Source: Lactobacillus isalae (GTDB lineage Bacteria > Bacillota > Bacilli > Lactobacillales > Lactobacillaceae). From it: a stretch of 64,000 nt of DNA. The stretch lies in assembly GCF_947539375.1 (NCBI RefSeq), contig NZ_OX443569.1:186001-250000 (forward strand). Direction: 5' to 3'. Numbering within the stretch: position 1 is the first letter of the stretch; every line of letters starts with the position of its first letter. Positions 38,103-46,483 of this stretch are shown here, one piece after another. A program made the position numbers and the translations under genes. The notes beneath the pieces were generated by a model, which made no database searches, was not told where the DNA came from, and was given only the letters and a program-made list of their open reading frames with translations.

Positions 38103-39476
38103 ATGGTTAAAAAAAATGTTCCTAAAAAGCTAACATTTATGTCGATCTACTTTTTGGGAATTAATGGAATTATAGGTTCAGGAGCATTTTTACTTCCGCA
38201 ATCTATGTATAAGGATATGAATTTGCTAAGTGTAGTCGTTTTGCTTTGTGCTGCACTGACAGTTGGATTAATTGCGCTTTGTTATGCAGATTTAGCAAGT
38301 CGATTTACTGGTTCAGGAGCTGCTTGGTTATATTCTTATAATGCCTTCGGAAGATTTGCGGGTTATGAGTTAGGTGTATTTACATGGTTTTTGGGATGCT
38401 GTACTTATGCAGCCGAAGTTGTTGCTTTTTTAACAACTTTAAAGAGCTTTATTCCTGCTTATAATCAAAGTTCGACATATTTTGCAACAGGTATTGGATT
38501 AATTATTATTTTTTCAATAATTAACTTCTTTGGTCGTGGCTTAGTCAAAGTGATTGATAATACTTCCTCTGTTGCAAAGTTAGCAACAATTATTATCTTT
38601 ATTGTTGTTGGCATGTTTTTTATGCATACGATGAACTTTCATCCCGTTGTTCCAGTTGCAGCTACAAAGAGCATTGGTGCATTTTCTCATCATTTTGGTG
38701 AGGCATTCAGTGTTGTATTTTATTTATTTAGTGGCTTTTCTTTTATTCCTATTGCTGCTTCGCAAATGGAAAATCCTGCTAAGAATATTCCACGTGCGTT
38801 GGTTGCAGTTATGGTAAGTGTAAGTATTCTATATATATTAATGCTTTTGATTGCTATTGGAATTTTAGGACACAAGATGTCATGGTATACGATTCCTGTT
38901 GCTAATGCCTTTAAGGCTGCCGTAGGTGAATGGGGATATGTATTGATTGTTGTCGGAGTTTTATTGAGTATTTTTGGTGTGGCATTTACTTGTTCATTTA
39001 ATACACCAGCATTAATTGCTTCCTTATCTCTTGAACACCAATTATTACCAAACTGGGTAGGTAAGAAAAATAAATTTGATGCTCCATGGGTTGGTATTAT
39101 TTTAACAGCAGCTGTTACATTACTTTTAATTACCCAATCATACCTCTTCTTAGTTGGATGTATTGTCTTAGCTTCATTCGTTCAGTATGTACCATCAATT
39201 TTTGCAGTGATTAAATTTAAGCATACAGGTCAATATCCAAACCATGGATTTAAGCTTCCTGGTGGTTATACCATTCCAATTTTGGCTTTATTAGTAGCTT
39301 GCTATTTGATATTTAACTTTACTTGGGAAACTATTTTACTTTCAGTTGTTGTTGCTGCAGTAACTGCTATACTTTATTTCTTCTTAGGTAAAAAGAGATT
39401 AGCTAAAATGGGTGGCATTCCAACTGCAGTTAGAGAGCAGAAGAATCATCCAAATATTACTAAAAAACAAAATTAA
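38103..39476 (+). CDS. APC-family amino-acid permease
   Basis: Membrane permease of 457 residues with about 12 helices. The start region G-I-N-G-I-I-G-S-G-A-F-L-L-P carries the APC helix-1 substrate-binding bend (G-S-G-A). The helix-6-like S-G-F-S-F-I-P-I-A-A-S-Q-M-E-N-P follows near residue 215. The start is ATG 38103 behind AAGGTGGTAAGGA; the frame extends to a TTG at 38076 without a ribosome site. It is divergent from aspD-aspT, so it might supply aspartate or an unrelated amino acid. Substrate not deducible. Confidence 0.88.
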   Translation: MVKKNVPKKLTFMSIYFLGINGIIGSGAFLLPQSMYKDMNLLSVVVLLCAALTVGLIALCYADLASRFTGSGAAWLYSYNAFGRFAGYELGVFTWFLGCCTYAAEVVAFLTTLKSFIPAYNQSSTYFATGIGLIIIFSIINFFGRGLVKVIDNTSSVAKLATIIIFIVVGMFFMHTMNFHPVVPVAATKSIGAFSHHFGEAFSVVFYLFSGFSFIPIAASQMENPAKNIPRALVAVMVSVSILYILMLLIAIGILGHKMSWYTIPVANAFKAAVGEWGYVLIVVGVLLSIFGVAFTCSFNTPALIASLSLEHQLLPNWVGKKNKFDAPWVGIILTAAVTLLLITQSYLFLVGCIVLASFVQYVPSIFAVIKFKHTGQYPNHGFKLPGGYTIPILALLVACYLIFNFTWETILLSVVVAAVTAILYFFLGKKRLAKMGGIPTAVREQKNHPNITKKQN

Positions 39477-39586
39477 TTAATAAAGTTTTTTGAAGTGTAT
39501 TCCAATTTGAACTAATTTTTATGTTGAAATAGGGTATGCTTCATTTTTTGTATGTTTTTATAAGTTTAAAGTATATTTGAAAGTAG

Positions 39587-39629
39587 AAAAAAATGTCTGG
39601 AAATTATATTGGATTTCCAGACATTTTTT
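39587..39629. terminator. Bidirectional terminator
   Basis: AAAAAATGTCTGGAAAT and ATTTCCAGACATTTTTT form a perfect 17-bp stem around a short loop, between two convergent genes. Confidence 0.92.
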
Positions 39630-39642
39630 GTTTGTAGCGAAA

Positions 39643-40851
39643 TTATTTCAAAACAGCGCAAGTTGCAATTATTTTATCGACAAATTCATCTGCCATTCCT
39701 TTTAAAAATACACTATTATAACTTTCAAAATATTTACCAAATTCTTGCTTGTCTACAGAGTATCCGCGATAATCATTTGCCAATGTAATGAGTAGCGTTG
39801 GTTTATCGTCAATATGTCTAATTTTATTTCCTAAAGCAAAAACTAATTCACCGGGATAAGTAATAATTCTGAAATTTTTGAATTCATAGATATATGCAGA
39901 TGTTGAAAAATGAGTATGTCCAAAATACCGAATATGTTTATAAGTATCTAATAGACCTACTAATTTTTCTTTTTCCTCTTTATTTGGTGCTGTATTATAC
40001 TTTTTTTGAATTTCTTGATATAGATCGATTGCTTTAGGATTACTGATAGGATCGTAGTTACATTTTTGTTCTACTCTTTTGATTGCTAATAGATCCCACG
40101 ATAATGTTTTTTCTTTTAGGGGATGTTGTAATGCTTCACCAATTATATTTGAAAGGCGAGTAATTTCATTAAAGCTACTTTCTTTACGAGTAAATCTAGT
40201 ACTGGTATCAGCACAATCTGAAAGCATACACATTGGAATAATGTCATGAATCTTTCTATATTGTTCTCTAATTCCTGCAATTAGATCGGCGGATATTAGA
40301 GTGTTAGTAATATTGAGTACAGTAGGGTGTGTAGCAATTAATAATAAACTAGCCTTAATGACTTTATTATTACTAAAGCGAAGCTCAAAGATATTATTAT
40401 TGTATGGAAGTTTAAGATTGTTTCGATTTGCGTATATTCCATCTGGAACTTTGTAATTAATTAAGGAAATTGTACTTTCACTTTGATTTTTTTTGGCATC
40501 ACTAACTGCTTTGATAGCTTGGTTATTTATTAATCTCCAATATTCAGCATCAATTTTTGGATAATCAATTAATAGGTCAGTTATCGTAGGACCCGAATGT
40601 GTGTGAATAGCACTGATAATGATGTGATTATTATTAATATCAAATTTTTCATGCAATTTTCTTTTTATTTGATCTACTCTAAAACCTGGAATAGCAATTA
40701 AATCTAAAGATATCAAAATAAAACTATTATTTATAAATATAGCAGAAACAGTTAAATCGTCATGAATTCCTGTAGAATTACGAGGCGCATATCCTTCCAT
40801 TTGACATCCAATATTAGGATTTATTTTTTTTATAGAAAAACCAACTTTCAT
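39643..40851 (-). CDS. Neutral/alkaline ceramidase-like N-terminal domain protein
   Basis: The 402 residues match the zinc-amidase N-terminal domain of neutral ceramidases but lack their C-terminal Ig-like domain (full ceramidases have about 650-780 residues). Visible are the metal-binding H83-T-H85 in S-A-I-H-T-H-S-G-P, H175 in I-A-T-H-P-T and the G-Y-A-P-R start segment. There is no signal peptide, so it is cytoplasmic, which makes true ceramide cleavage unlikely. The start is ATG 40851 behind a perfect AAGGAGG; the longer frame upstream crosses the promoter. It is divergent from a PTS EIIC/RpiR pair with shared promoter palindromes, so it probably hydrolyses an amide or ester in a PTS-imported sugar derivative. 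The latter is inference. Confidence 0.72.
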   Translation of the reverse strand: MKVGFSIKKINPNIGCQMEGYAPRNSTGIHDDLTVSAIFINNSFILISLDLIAIPGFRVDQIKRKLHEKFDINNNHIIISAIHTHSGPTITDLLIDYPKIDAEYWRLINNQAIKAVSDAKKNQSESTISLINYKVPDGIYANRNNLKLPYNNNIFELRFSNNKVIKASLLLIATHPTVLNITNTLISADLIAGIREQYRKIHDIIPMCMLSDCADTSTRFTRKESSFNEITRLSNIIGEALQHPLKEKTLSWDLLAIKRVEQKCNYDPISNPKAIDLYQEIQKKYNTAPNKEEKEKLVGLLDTYKHIRYFGHTHFSTSAYIYEFKNFRIITYPGELVFALGNKIRHIDDKPTLLITLANDYRGYSVDKQEFGKYFESYNSVFLKGMADEFVDKIIATCAVLK

Positions 40852-40873
40852 AGTTTGCCTCCTTCTAGGTTTT

Positions 40874-40945
40874 ATTATAGTCACCAATGATATAAATATC
40901 AAAATTAAAATTTATATTGATATTTATATTAGAAAGCGATATCAT
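40874..40945. promoter_or_regulatory. Divergent promoters with paired palindromic operators and a cre site
   Basis: Minus promoter: -35 TTGATA (40902-40897), 17-bp spacer, -10 TATAAT (40879-40874). Plus promoter: -35 TTGATA (40917-40922), 17-bp spacer, -10 TATCAT (40940-40945). Each -35 sits in a near-palindromic box, TGATATAAATATCA (40888-40901) and TGATATTTATATTA (40918-40931), related by symmetry and likely bound by the RpiR regulator. A cre-like AGAAAGCGATATCA (40931-40944) covers the plus -10. Confidence 0.72.
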
Positions 40946-40995
40946 ACAGGTGAAAAGAGAACCAGAATAATGATTAATGCAAGGAGGCAATCATT

Positions 40996-42327
40996 GTGAA
41001 AAGTTCAAATGAATATACAGTAAAAATGCAAAAGTTTATGCAGGAAAAAATAGTTCCTGTAACTACTAAAATGTCAAATGAACCGCATTTAGCTGCTTTA
41101 CGGGATGGATTAACTAATCTTATTCCTTTTACTATTATTGGTGGTTTTTCTACTTTATTAGCTAGTCCACCAGTTAGTCCAGATCTGATAAAACCTACAA
41201 ACTGGTTTTATCAAGTCTTATTAGGATGGTATTATTGGGCAAAAGCAAATAATAATGCTTTATTAGTGCCTTATAATTTATCTATTGGGATTATTTCTGT
41301 TTATGTAGTATTAGGCGTGGCTTATGAACTTGCAAAGCATTATAAAATGCCACCATTCTCAACCGCTTTAGTTTCCTTAATGTCGTTTATGTGTGTCGCT
41401 ACGCCACCAACCATGGATAAAGCACAACAATGGCATATAAGTTTAGCTGGTTTAGGTACCAATTCAATGTTTGCCGCGATCATAATTGGATTACTCAGTG
41501 TTCAAATTAGTCATTGGATGGATAAAAAGAAAATGACTATAAAATTACCAAGCGCTGTTCCTCCAAATGTTGCCGCTCCATTTCAAGCTATGATGCCATT
41601 AGTAGTAAATGTGATATTTTGGATGGGGTTAAATAGCGCATCGAAAGCTTGGTTGCATGCTGGTTTGACTGATTTAATATTTAAGATTTTTGAACCTATT
41701 TTACATGTGGGTGCATCTTTACCAGCTATGCTATTCTTATGTGAATTAGCATTGATTTTCTGGTTCTTTGGTATTCATGGCGATAATATGATTGGTGCTG
41801 TAATTACTCCTATTATTACTGCAAATATTGCACAAAATATGCAACAATATGCTGCTGGTAATCCTGTAACTAATATTTTCGCCAATAACTTTCACTTTAT
41901 TTTTGGAGAAGCAGTTGTTTATTGTGCAATTTTGTGGAGTATGTTACTTTTTTCAAAGTCAGCCAAATTAAGGGCACTTTCAAGATTTTCTTTACCAGCA
42001 AATTTATTTAATATTAATGAGCCACAGGTTTTTGGTATTCCTACTGTTATGAATTTGTTTACATTTATACCAAGTTTTATATGTTTATTAATTAATTTGC
42101 CAATTGCTTACTATGCGTCTAAACTGGGCTTGATGAATAAAACTGTTTTGAGCTTACCATGGACTATGCCGGCTCCGCTTTATGCAATTATCTCTACTTT
42201 AGATTGGCGTGCTGGAGTGGTATGGTTTATAGAATTCTTTATTGATCTAGCTATAATTGCACCATTTATTAAGATGTATGATAAACAGTTACTTGAGGAA
42301 AGTGCTAAAAATAAAAATAGGGAATAA
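40996..42327 (+). CDS. PTS EIIC component, lactose/cellobiose (Lac) family
   Basis: Permease subunit of 443 residues with about ten helices. Markers are L-P-S-A-V-P-P-N-V-A-A-P-F near residue 185, F-W-F-F-G-I-H-G-D-N near residue 255, and N-I-N-E-P-Q-V-F-G-I-P near residue 340. The start is GTG 40996 behind AAGGAGG. No IIA or IIB genes accompany it. The RpiR gene follows after 3 bp, making a two-gene operon. The conserved asparagine in N-I-N-E-P replaces the glycine of many cellobiose permeases, so the cargo may differ. Confidence 0.92.
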   Translation: MKSSNEYTVKMQKFMQEKIVPVTTKMSNEPHLAALRDGLTNLIPFTIIGGFSTLLASPPVSPDLIKPTNWFYQVLLGWYYWAKANNNALLVPYNLSIGIISVYVVLGVAYELAKHYKMPPFSTALVSLMSFMCVATPPTMDKAQQWHISLAGLGTNSMFAAIIIGLLSVQISHWMDKKKMTIKLPSAVPPNVAAPFQAMMPLVVNVIFWMGLNSASKAWLHAGLTDLIFKIFEPILHVGASLPAMLFLCELALIFWFFGIHGDNMIGAVITPIITANIAQNMQQYAAGNPVTNIFANNFHFIFGEAVVYCAILWSMLLFSKSAKLRALSRFSLPANLFNINEPQVFGIPTVMNLFTFIPSFICLLINLPIAYYASKLGLMNKTVLSLPWTMPAPLYAIISTLDWRAGVVWFIEFFIDLAIIAPFIKMYDKQLLEESAKNKNRE

Positions 42328-42330
42328 TTA

Positions 42331-43098
42331 ATGAAATTAGAAGACAAAATTAGCTTATATTACACTTCTTTAACCAAAAGCGAAAAGAAAGTGTATCAGG
42401 CGGTAACAAAAAATCCACAAACTATAATTAATAATTCTATTCAAAAAGCAGCAAAAGATTTAGGAGTTTCTGTTGCCTCCATTCAACGATTTATTAATAA
42501 ACTTGAATATAGTGGATACCCAGAATTTAAGCTTGCATTGCAAAAACAAGAAGAATCTAAGAAGCAGCATCCCTCTACTTTATCTACTCATAATCCTATT
42601 ATTCATGCATATATTAGATCTTTTCACTTGTTAGAAAATTTAGATTTAGATAATTTCTTAAAACCATTAATTAAGGACTTAAGAGAATTTCAAAATATTA
42701 AATCAATCGGTAATGGTAATACGGCTTTGTCAGCTAAACAACTAGTCTATTCAATGTATTCGGAGGATAAGTTTTTAGATGCCGTTGATACTAGTATTAA
42801 AATAGATTATTTAGCTAATAGTGTTGATAAAAATACTTTGTTAATTATTTTCTCTGTAACGGCTCCGCAAAGTACATATGGCAAGCTAATAAAAAAGGCT
42901 CGCGAAAGAGGGGTACGCACTTATCTAATAACAATGAATCAAGAGAGTAAATTATTATCTCAAGTTTCGAATTCAATTGTTTTGCCATCCACGCATGTTG
43001 AACATGATGATAATACACTTCACCGAGTAGATAGTAGAGCAGTATTATACGTATTTGCTGAAATGATATCTTATTACTACGCAATCGGACTAAAATAA
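42331..43098 (+). CDS. RpiR/MurR-family transcriptional regulator
   Basis: Regulator of 255 residues. The N-terminal 75 residues form the HTH_6 domain (L-T-K-S-E-K-K-V-Y and A-A-K-D-L-G-V-S-V-A-S-I-Q-R-F). The C-terminal part (about 110-240) is an SIS phosphosugar-binding domain (S-I-G-N-G-N-T-A-L-S-A and T-L-L-I-I-F-S-V-T). It would sense the phosphosugar made by the adjacent EIIC and bind the palindromes at 40888-40931. It is followed by a terminator. Confidence 0.92.
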   Translation: MKLEDKISLYYTSLTKSEKKVYQAVTKNPQTIINNSIQKAAKDLGVSVASIQRFINKLEYSGYPEFKLALQKQEESKKQHPSTLSTHNPIIHAYIRSFHLLENLDLDNFLKPLIKDLREFQNIKSIGNGNTALSAKQLVYSMYSEDKFLDAVDTSIKIDYLANSVDKNTLLIIFSVTAPQSTYGKLIKKARERGVRTYLITMNQESKLLSQVSNSIVLPSTHVEHDDNTLHRVDSRAVLYVFAEMISYYYAIGLK

Positions 43099-43104
43099 TT
43101 TATA

Positions 43105-43143
43105 AAAGGATCAGTATTTTATTTTGAATACTCGTCCTTTTTA
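43105..43143 (+). terminator. Terminator after the RpiR gene
   Basis: AAAAGGA..AGTATT pairs with AATACT..TCCTTTTT around a TTATTTTG loop. Confidence 0.8.
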
Positions 43144-43179
43144 TTTGTGTTTGATTGATATCAGCCATGTGAAGATCAT

Positions 43180-43245
43180 GCCCATCTATTGTGCTGGAAG
43201 AAATAGATGTAAGTCGTGCATGAAATTGCAAGAGATTGGGCTTTT
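43180..43245 (+). ncRNA. Candidate structured RNA (unidentified)
   Basis: An outer stem GCCCA (43180-43184) / TGGGC (43237-43241) ends in TTTT. It encloses the hairpin CATCTATT/AATAGATG (43183-43190 with 43202-43209, sharing two bases with the outer stem) and the small hairpin TGCA/TGCA (43217-43230). No coding frame is present. This could be a small RNA with its own terminator or a decayed repeat. I know no matching family. Confidence 0.3.
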
Positions 43246-43283
43246 CCTACAACTTTAAAATTATACCTAAAAATATAAATGTA

Positions 43284-43511
43284 TTAATTTTTAGGTGAGT
43301 TATACATAGCAACAATTTTTTCTAATTTTTCATTAGGAATTATCTTTAAATTTCTAATAAATTCAGTAGCTTGCTCTAAAGTACTCCCATTATCCATTTG
43401 ATTTTTAAGAATAACTTTAGCTACATCGATTTTTCCTTCTTCTTTCCCTTGCTCATATCCAACTTTTCCAGCGGCTTGTTCACGTTCTAACATTCTTGTT
43501 TCGTAAAGCAT
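43284..43511 (-). CDS. Rpn-family C-terminal fragment, copy 1 (possible RpnS-like small protein)
   Basis: Small ORF of 75 residues equal to the C-terminal end of an Rpn (PD-(D/E)XK) nuclease. It begins M-L-Y-E-T-R-M-L-E-R-E-Q and has a helical Q-G-K-E-E-G-K segment. It is almost identical to the ORF at 43626-43829, with a 4-residue insertion (K-E-E-G). GAGGGAAAAGATT before the ATG is a credible internal ribosome site, identical in both copies. Upstream, similarity to copy 2 continues into coding-like sequence up to about 43578 and then ends at a terminator hairpin. It is either a dead duplicate or a free-standing antitoxin-like protein, as known for intragenic RpnS. Confidence 0.5.
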   Translation of the reverse strand: MLYETRMLEREQAAGKVGYEQGKEEGKIDVAKVILKNQMDNGSTLEQATEFIRNLKIIPNEKLEKIVAMYNSPKN

Positions 43512-43587
43512 AATCTTTTCCCTCGTTTCTGGATCTTCATTGATTTCTTTAATTCTTCTTTGCGTATAATCAAAATAAATAATTATA

Positions 43588-43625
43588 AAAAATGCTCAGG
43601 ATATAAATTTCCTAAGCATTTTTTA
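43588..43625. terminator. Hairpin between the two Rpn end copies
   Basis: AAAAAATGCTCAGG and CCTAAGCATTTTTT pair with one mismatch and have A- and T-runs on both sides, so it can stop transcription both ways. It lies at the junction of the tandem duplication. Confidence 0.8.
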
Positions 43626-43829
43626 CTATTTATACATAGCAACAATTTTTTCTAATTTTTCATTAGGAATTATCTTTAAGTTTCTTATATATTCAGTAGC
43701 TTGCTCTAAAGTACTCCCATTATCCATTTGATTTTCAAGAATAACCTTAGCTACATCAATTTTCCCTTGCTCATATCCAGCTTTTCCAGCGGCTTGTTCA
43801 CGTTCTAACATTCTTGTTTCGTAAAGCAT
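43626..43829 (-). CDS. Rpn-family C-terminal ORF, copy 2 (possible RpnS-like small protein)
   Basis: ORF of 67 residues beginning M-L-Y-E-T-R-M-L-E-R-E-Q and ending I-V-A-M-Y-K. It is the 3' end of the broken nuclease gene reaching to 44464 but also has its own ATG with the GAGGG ribosome site 8 bases before. In studied Rpn systems the same part of the gene is translated alone as an inhibitor of the nuclease. Its intact state in a wrecked gene is therefore of note. Function here is inferred. Confidence 0.5.
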   Translation of the reverse strand: MLYETRMLEREQAAGKAGYEQGKIDVAKVILENQMDNGSTLEQATEYIRNLKIIPNEKLEKIVAMYK

Positions 43830-44464
43830 AATCTTTTCCCTCGTTTCTGGATCTTCATTGATTTCTTTGATTCTTCTTTGCGCGTAATCAAAATGTTTAT
43901 TTAATTTAACTGGTTCATTTATTCATCAGTTTAGCTAATGCTTTTAAATCTTCGCTTTGTCCTTCAGCTGAAACTTGTGAATTAATGATAATCTTTGTCA
44001 CGTCATCCTGCAATTGTTTCGACTTATCTTGATCAGAGTAAGTTATGGTACGACTCATAAAATTTATCGTCTTTCTTAGGTTTGAAATTGCAGAGAAAAA
44101 TAATATAGGCGTCTTTCAAATTTCGATAGGTTTTTCCTTTATTTAAAGTATAACGTAAATCAAGTCTGGAAAGGTAGTAACGCATTCGTCTACCAATCTC
44201 GTCCTGATCCGTTGTTTGCATTTCGATATTAAACACGCGTCCTTCATGGTCTGTGACTAATACATCAAGTCTAACTTCTTTAGCTTCGTTCTTGCGCTTA
44301 AGATTATTAATCTCGACCTGCTTGTCTAACCAATCGATTTTTTTAATTTTCAAATCTGGAATGATGATTTCTAGCAAATACTTGCAGAATTCTTTATTTT
44401 CCATCACCATTCCAAAGACCTTATCTTCTGTGAACCCAAACCAGGGCTCGATTTTCTTTACCAT
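43626..44464 (-). pseudogene. Rpn-family PD-(D/E)XK nuclease / recombination-promoting protein, frameshifted
   Basis: The N-terminal 143 residues (44464-44033) hold the nuclease domain: L-D-V-L-V-T-D at about residues 78-84, then F-N-I-E-M-Q, the D..E-x-Q core of this superfamily. That frame ends after Y-H-N-L-L. A second frame then reads T-Y-S-D-Q-D-K, continues to A-K-L-M-N-K and stops. A third frame resumes at E-P-V-K-L-N-K-H-F-D-Y and reads through to I-V-A-M-Y-K. At least two frameshifts, and probably a deletion in the middle, have destroyed the full-length protein. AGAGGAC precedes the first ATG. Confidence 0.82.
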
Positions 44465-44562
44465 ATGAGTAGTCCTCTCTAGAGATATTTGAGGAGTGAT
44501 CCCATATATTTATTACGCAAATTAAATTATTTTTTATAAATTAATTTTGAGGAATTAACAAA

Positions 44563-44598
44563 AAACCATACTCCGATTGAATATCGAAATATGGTTCT
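44563..44598 (-). terminator. Hairpin downstream of the APC gene
   Basis: AACCATA and TATGGTT pair across a 20-base loop. It lies behind the minus-strand APC gene, with A-runs giving T-runs on the minus strand. Its look is close to the hairpin at 33998-34030. Confidence 0.55.
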
Positions 44599-44642
44599 TA
44601 TCACAGAATATGCTTTTTCACGATAATTAATAAAGTTAATTG

Positions 44643-46292
44643 TTAATCTTCTTCAGCCTTAAAACCATTAGCAAGGTTGGGCTTTCTTCTACCAATTAGC
44701 CAAACAATTAGTAAACTAAGTACACCTTCAACAGCAATGTAGATTCCTCGTGCAGCTAGATGTTTTAATCCACCAAGGTAGAGACCTAATACAATAGAAA
44801 CGATAATGATTGAAATCATTGAAATCCATTGCACTTTATCAAAGGCAATCCCGTATTCAACTTCACGTTTTCTTATTCCAGGTAAGATTGTACCTAAACC
44901 AATCAAAACGATTACTGCAACAATGTTGATAATTAATTCATACCACCAAATGTTGCTACCCTCAGGTACATCTTGTGGTGTAATTCCCATAATTGTTGCT
45001 ATCGCAGTAACAAGAAGGAGAATTAGTCCGACAGCATAGGCAATTTTGTCGTTTTTAATAAAGACATATTTTGAAGGGAATTTTTTGGAATCTTTTCTAA
45101 CTCGCATAAATGAGTAGAAGATCCAACAGGTAACACCTGGTGAAACGATTGCGTTTAAGTTAAGCAACCAGTTAAAAATATCGTTCATGTCAGGCAAAAA
45201 GATACCTAAGATCATAATGAATGATGATAAAGCTACAGTTAATATATATCCATTAATTGGTAAACCATTCTTATCCTTTTTACGAAGGAATTTAGGCATG
45301 TAGCGATCCCCAGTATCAGAGATAAGCATTCTAGTCATGGCATCGAGTAAAACTGCTAGCAAAGCACAGTTGAAGAAGAAGGATGTCCAAGCCCAGAAGT
45401 AAAGAAGGAAGTCTCCCCAACCATATTGGTGGCCAATCATCTTAAAGGCATAGTAAGCACCATTCATCTTTAAGTCATTAGGCATATGGTTGGCATTAAA
45501 GTAGATTCCAAGTGCAAATGAGCCCAAAATTGTTAAAAATGCAGTCATTGCTGCTAGAGCAATCATTGCTTTCGGGAAGTCGTACTGTGGTCTTTTCATC
45601 TTAGTTACATATGGCGCAACTAACTCAGCACCATTCATAGCATAAATTAACATGGCAATCGTTGAGAAATAGTGCCAGTCAAACTTAGGGAAAATGTCTC
45701 TCCAAGTGAAATTGGTTGTTGCCATATGACCACCTGATTTTACTAAGCCGACAAAGGCAAGAACAACAAAAAGAATGGTCATAATTACCATTAAGCCGCC
45801 ACCAATTGTTGATAAAAATTCCATTGAATTTGAAAAATGGTGTTCAACAATAATGAAGACAATAAAAGTTACAAAGGTTAGTAGGGCAAATAAAGAGTTG
45901 GGGATTTGATCTTGAAATTTTTCTGATCCAGTAAGAGCCCAACCTAAGTCAACGATAACTTCATTAGCTGAATCAACAGCATAAGGAATTGAAGCTGCCC
46001 AATAAGTCCAAGCAGTGAAATATCCAAGAAATTCACCATCAGTTCCACGTACCCATGAAGAAAGCCCTCCGCCTTCTGTACTAAAGGCAGAACCTAATTG
46101 TCCAACCATTAAAGAGTAAGGAATGACATAGAATAAAACCATTACAATCCAGGAAAATATAACTGCCATTCCTTGGTTTTGAAAATTGAACATGATATCG
46201 TCTAAGCCGATAACAGTACAGAGCGCCATCAAAAATAAAGTCTGCCAAGAAATAAATTTCTTATTAGGGTTTAAATCATTTAATTCATCCAC
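44643..46292 (-). CDS. APC-superfamily amino-acid permease/exchanger
   Basis: Membrane transporter of 549 residues with 12-14 helices. The first helix (A-L-C-T-V-I-G-L-D-D-I) and E-G-G-G-L-S-S-W-V-R-G-T-D-G-E-F are typical of the glutamate:GABA-antiporter-like APC subgroup. There is no peptidase or decarboxylase gene next to it. Single-gene unit flanked by hairpins. Substrate not deducible; it is only distantly related to the 27.4-33.6 kb pair. Confidence 0.85.
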   Translation of the reverse strand: MDELNDLNPNKKFISWQTLFLMALCTVIGLDDIMFNFQNQGMAVIFSWIVMVLFYVIPYSLMVGQLGSAFSTEGGGLSSWVRGTDGEFLGYFTAWTYWAASIPYAVDSANEVIVDLGWALTGSEKFQDQIPNSLFALLTFVTFIVFIIVEHHFSNSMEFLSTIGGGLMVIMTILFVVLAFVGLVKSGGHMATTNFTWRDIFPKFDWHYFSTIAMLIYAMNGAELVAPYVTKMKRPQYDFPKAMIALAAMTAFLTILGSFALGIYFNANHMPNDLKMNGAYYAFKMIGHQYGWGDFLLYFWAWTSFFFNCALLAVLLDAMTRMLISDTGDRYMPKFLRKKDKNGLPINGYILTVALSSFIMILGIFLPDMNDIFNWLLNLNAIVSPGVTCWIFYSFMRVRKDSKKFPSKYVFIKNDKIAYAVGLILLLVTAIATIMGITPQDVPEGSNIWWYELIINIVAVIVLIGLGTILPGIRKREVEYGIAFDKVQWISMISIIIVSIVLGLYLGGLKHLAARGIYIAVEGVLSLLIVWLIGRRKPNLANGFKAEED

Positions 46293-46446
46293 GTTTAAAT
46301 TTTCTCTCTTTTCTAGTAATAAGTAATTATGCGGTATTACTAAAAATAACCCGGTGACTTATTTTTAAATTTGATATTCATAAATCTAAAATCGATCCTT
46401 ATATTTTTTTACTTTATCTAGTATAGATTAAAATTGTCGTTAAAAA

Positions 46447-46478
46447 TAGCACCTCTCAAGTTTATGAGGGATGCTACT
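46447..46478 (-). terminator. Terminator of the marR-MFS operon
   Basis: TAGCA.CTCTCA and TGAGGG.TGCTA pair around AGTTTA, and the minus strand runs into TATTTTTAAC. Confidence 0.75.
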
Positions 46479-46483
46479 TTAAA

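Noticed and set aside
40852-40902. Longer N-terminus for the ceramidase-like protein
   Set aside because: It would cross the promoter; ATG 40851 has a perfect AAGGAGG.
43835-44032. Separate small gene between the Rpn pieces
   Set aside because: The sequence reads as the missing middle of the same Rpn gene in shifted frames (T-Y-S-D-Q-D-K to A-K-L-M-N-K), so it belongs to the pseudogene.
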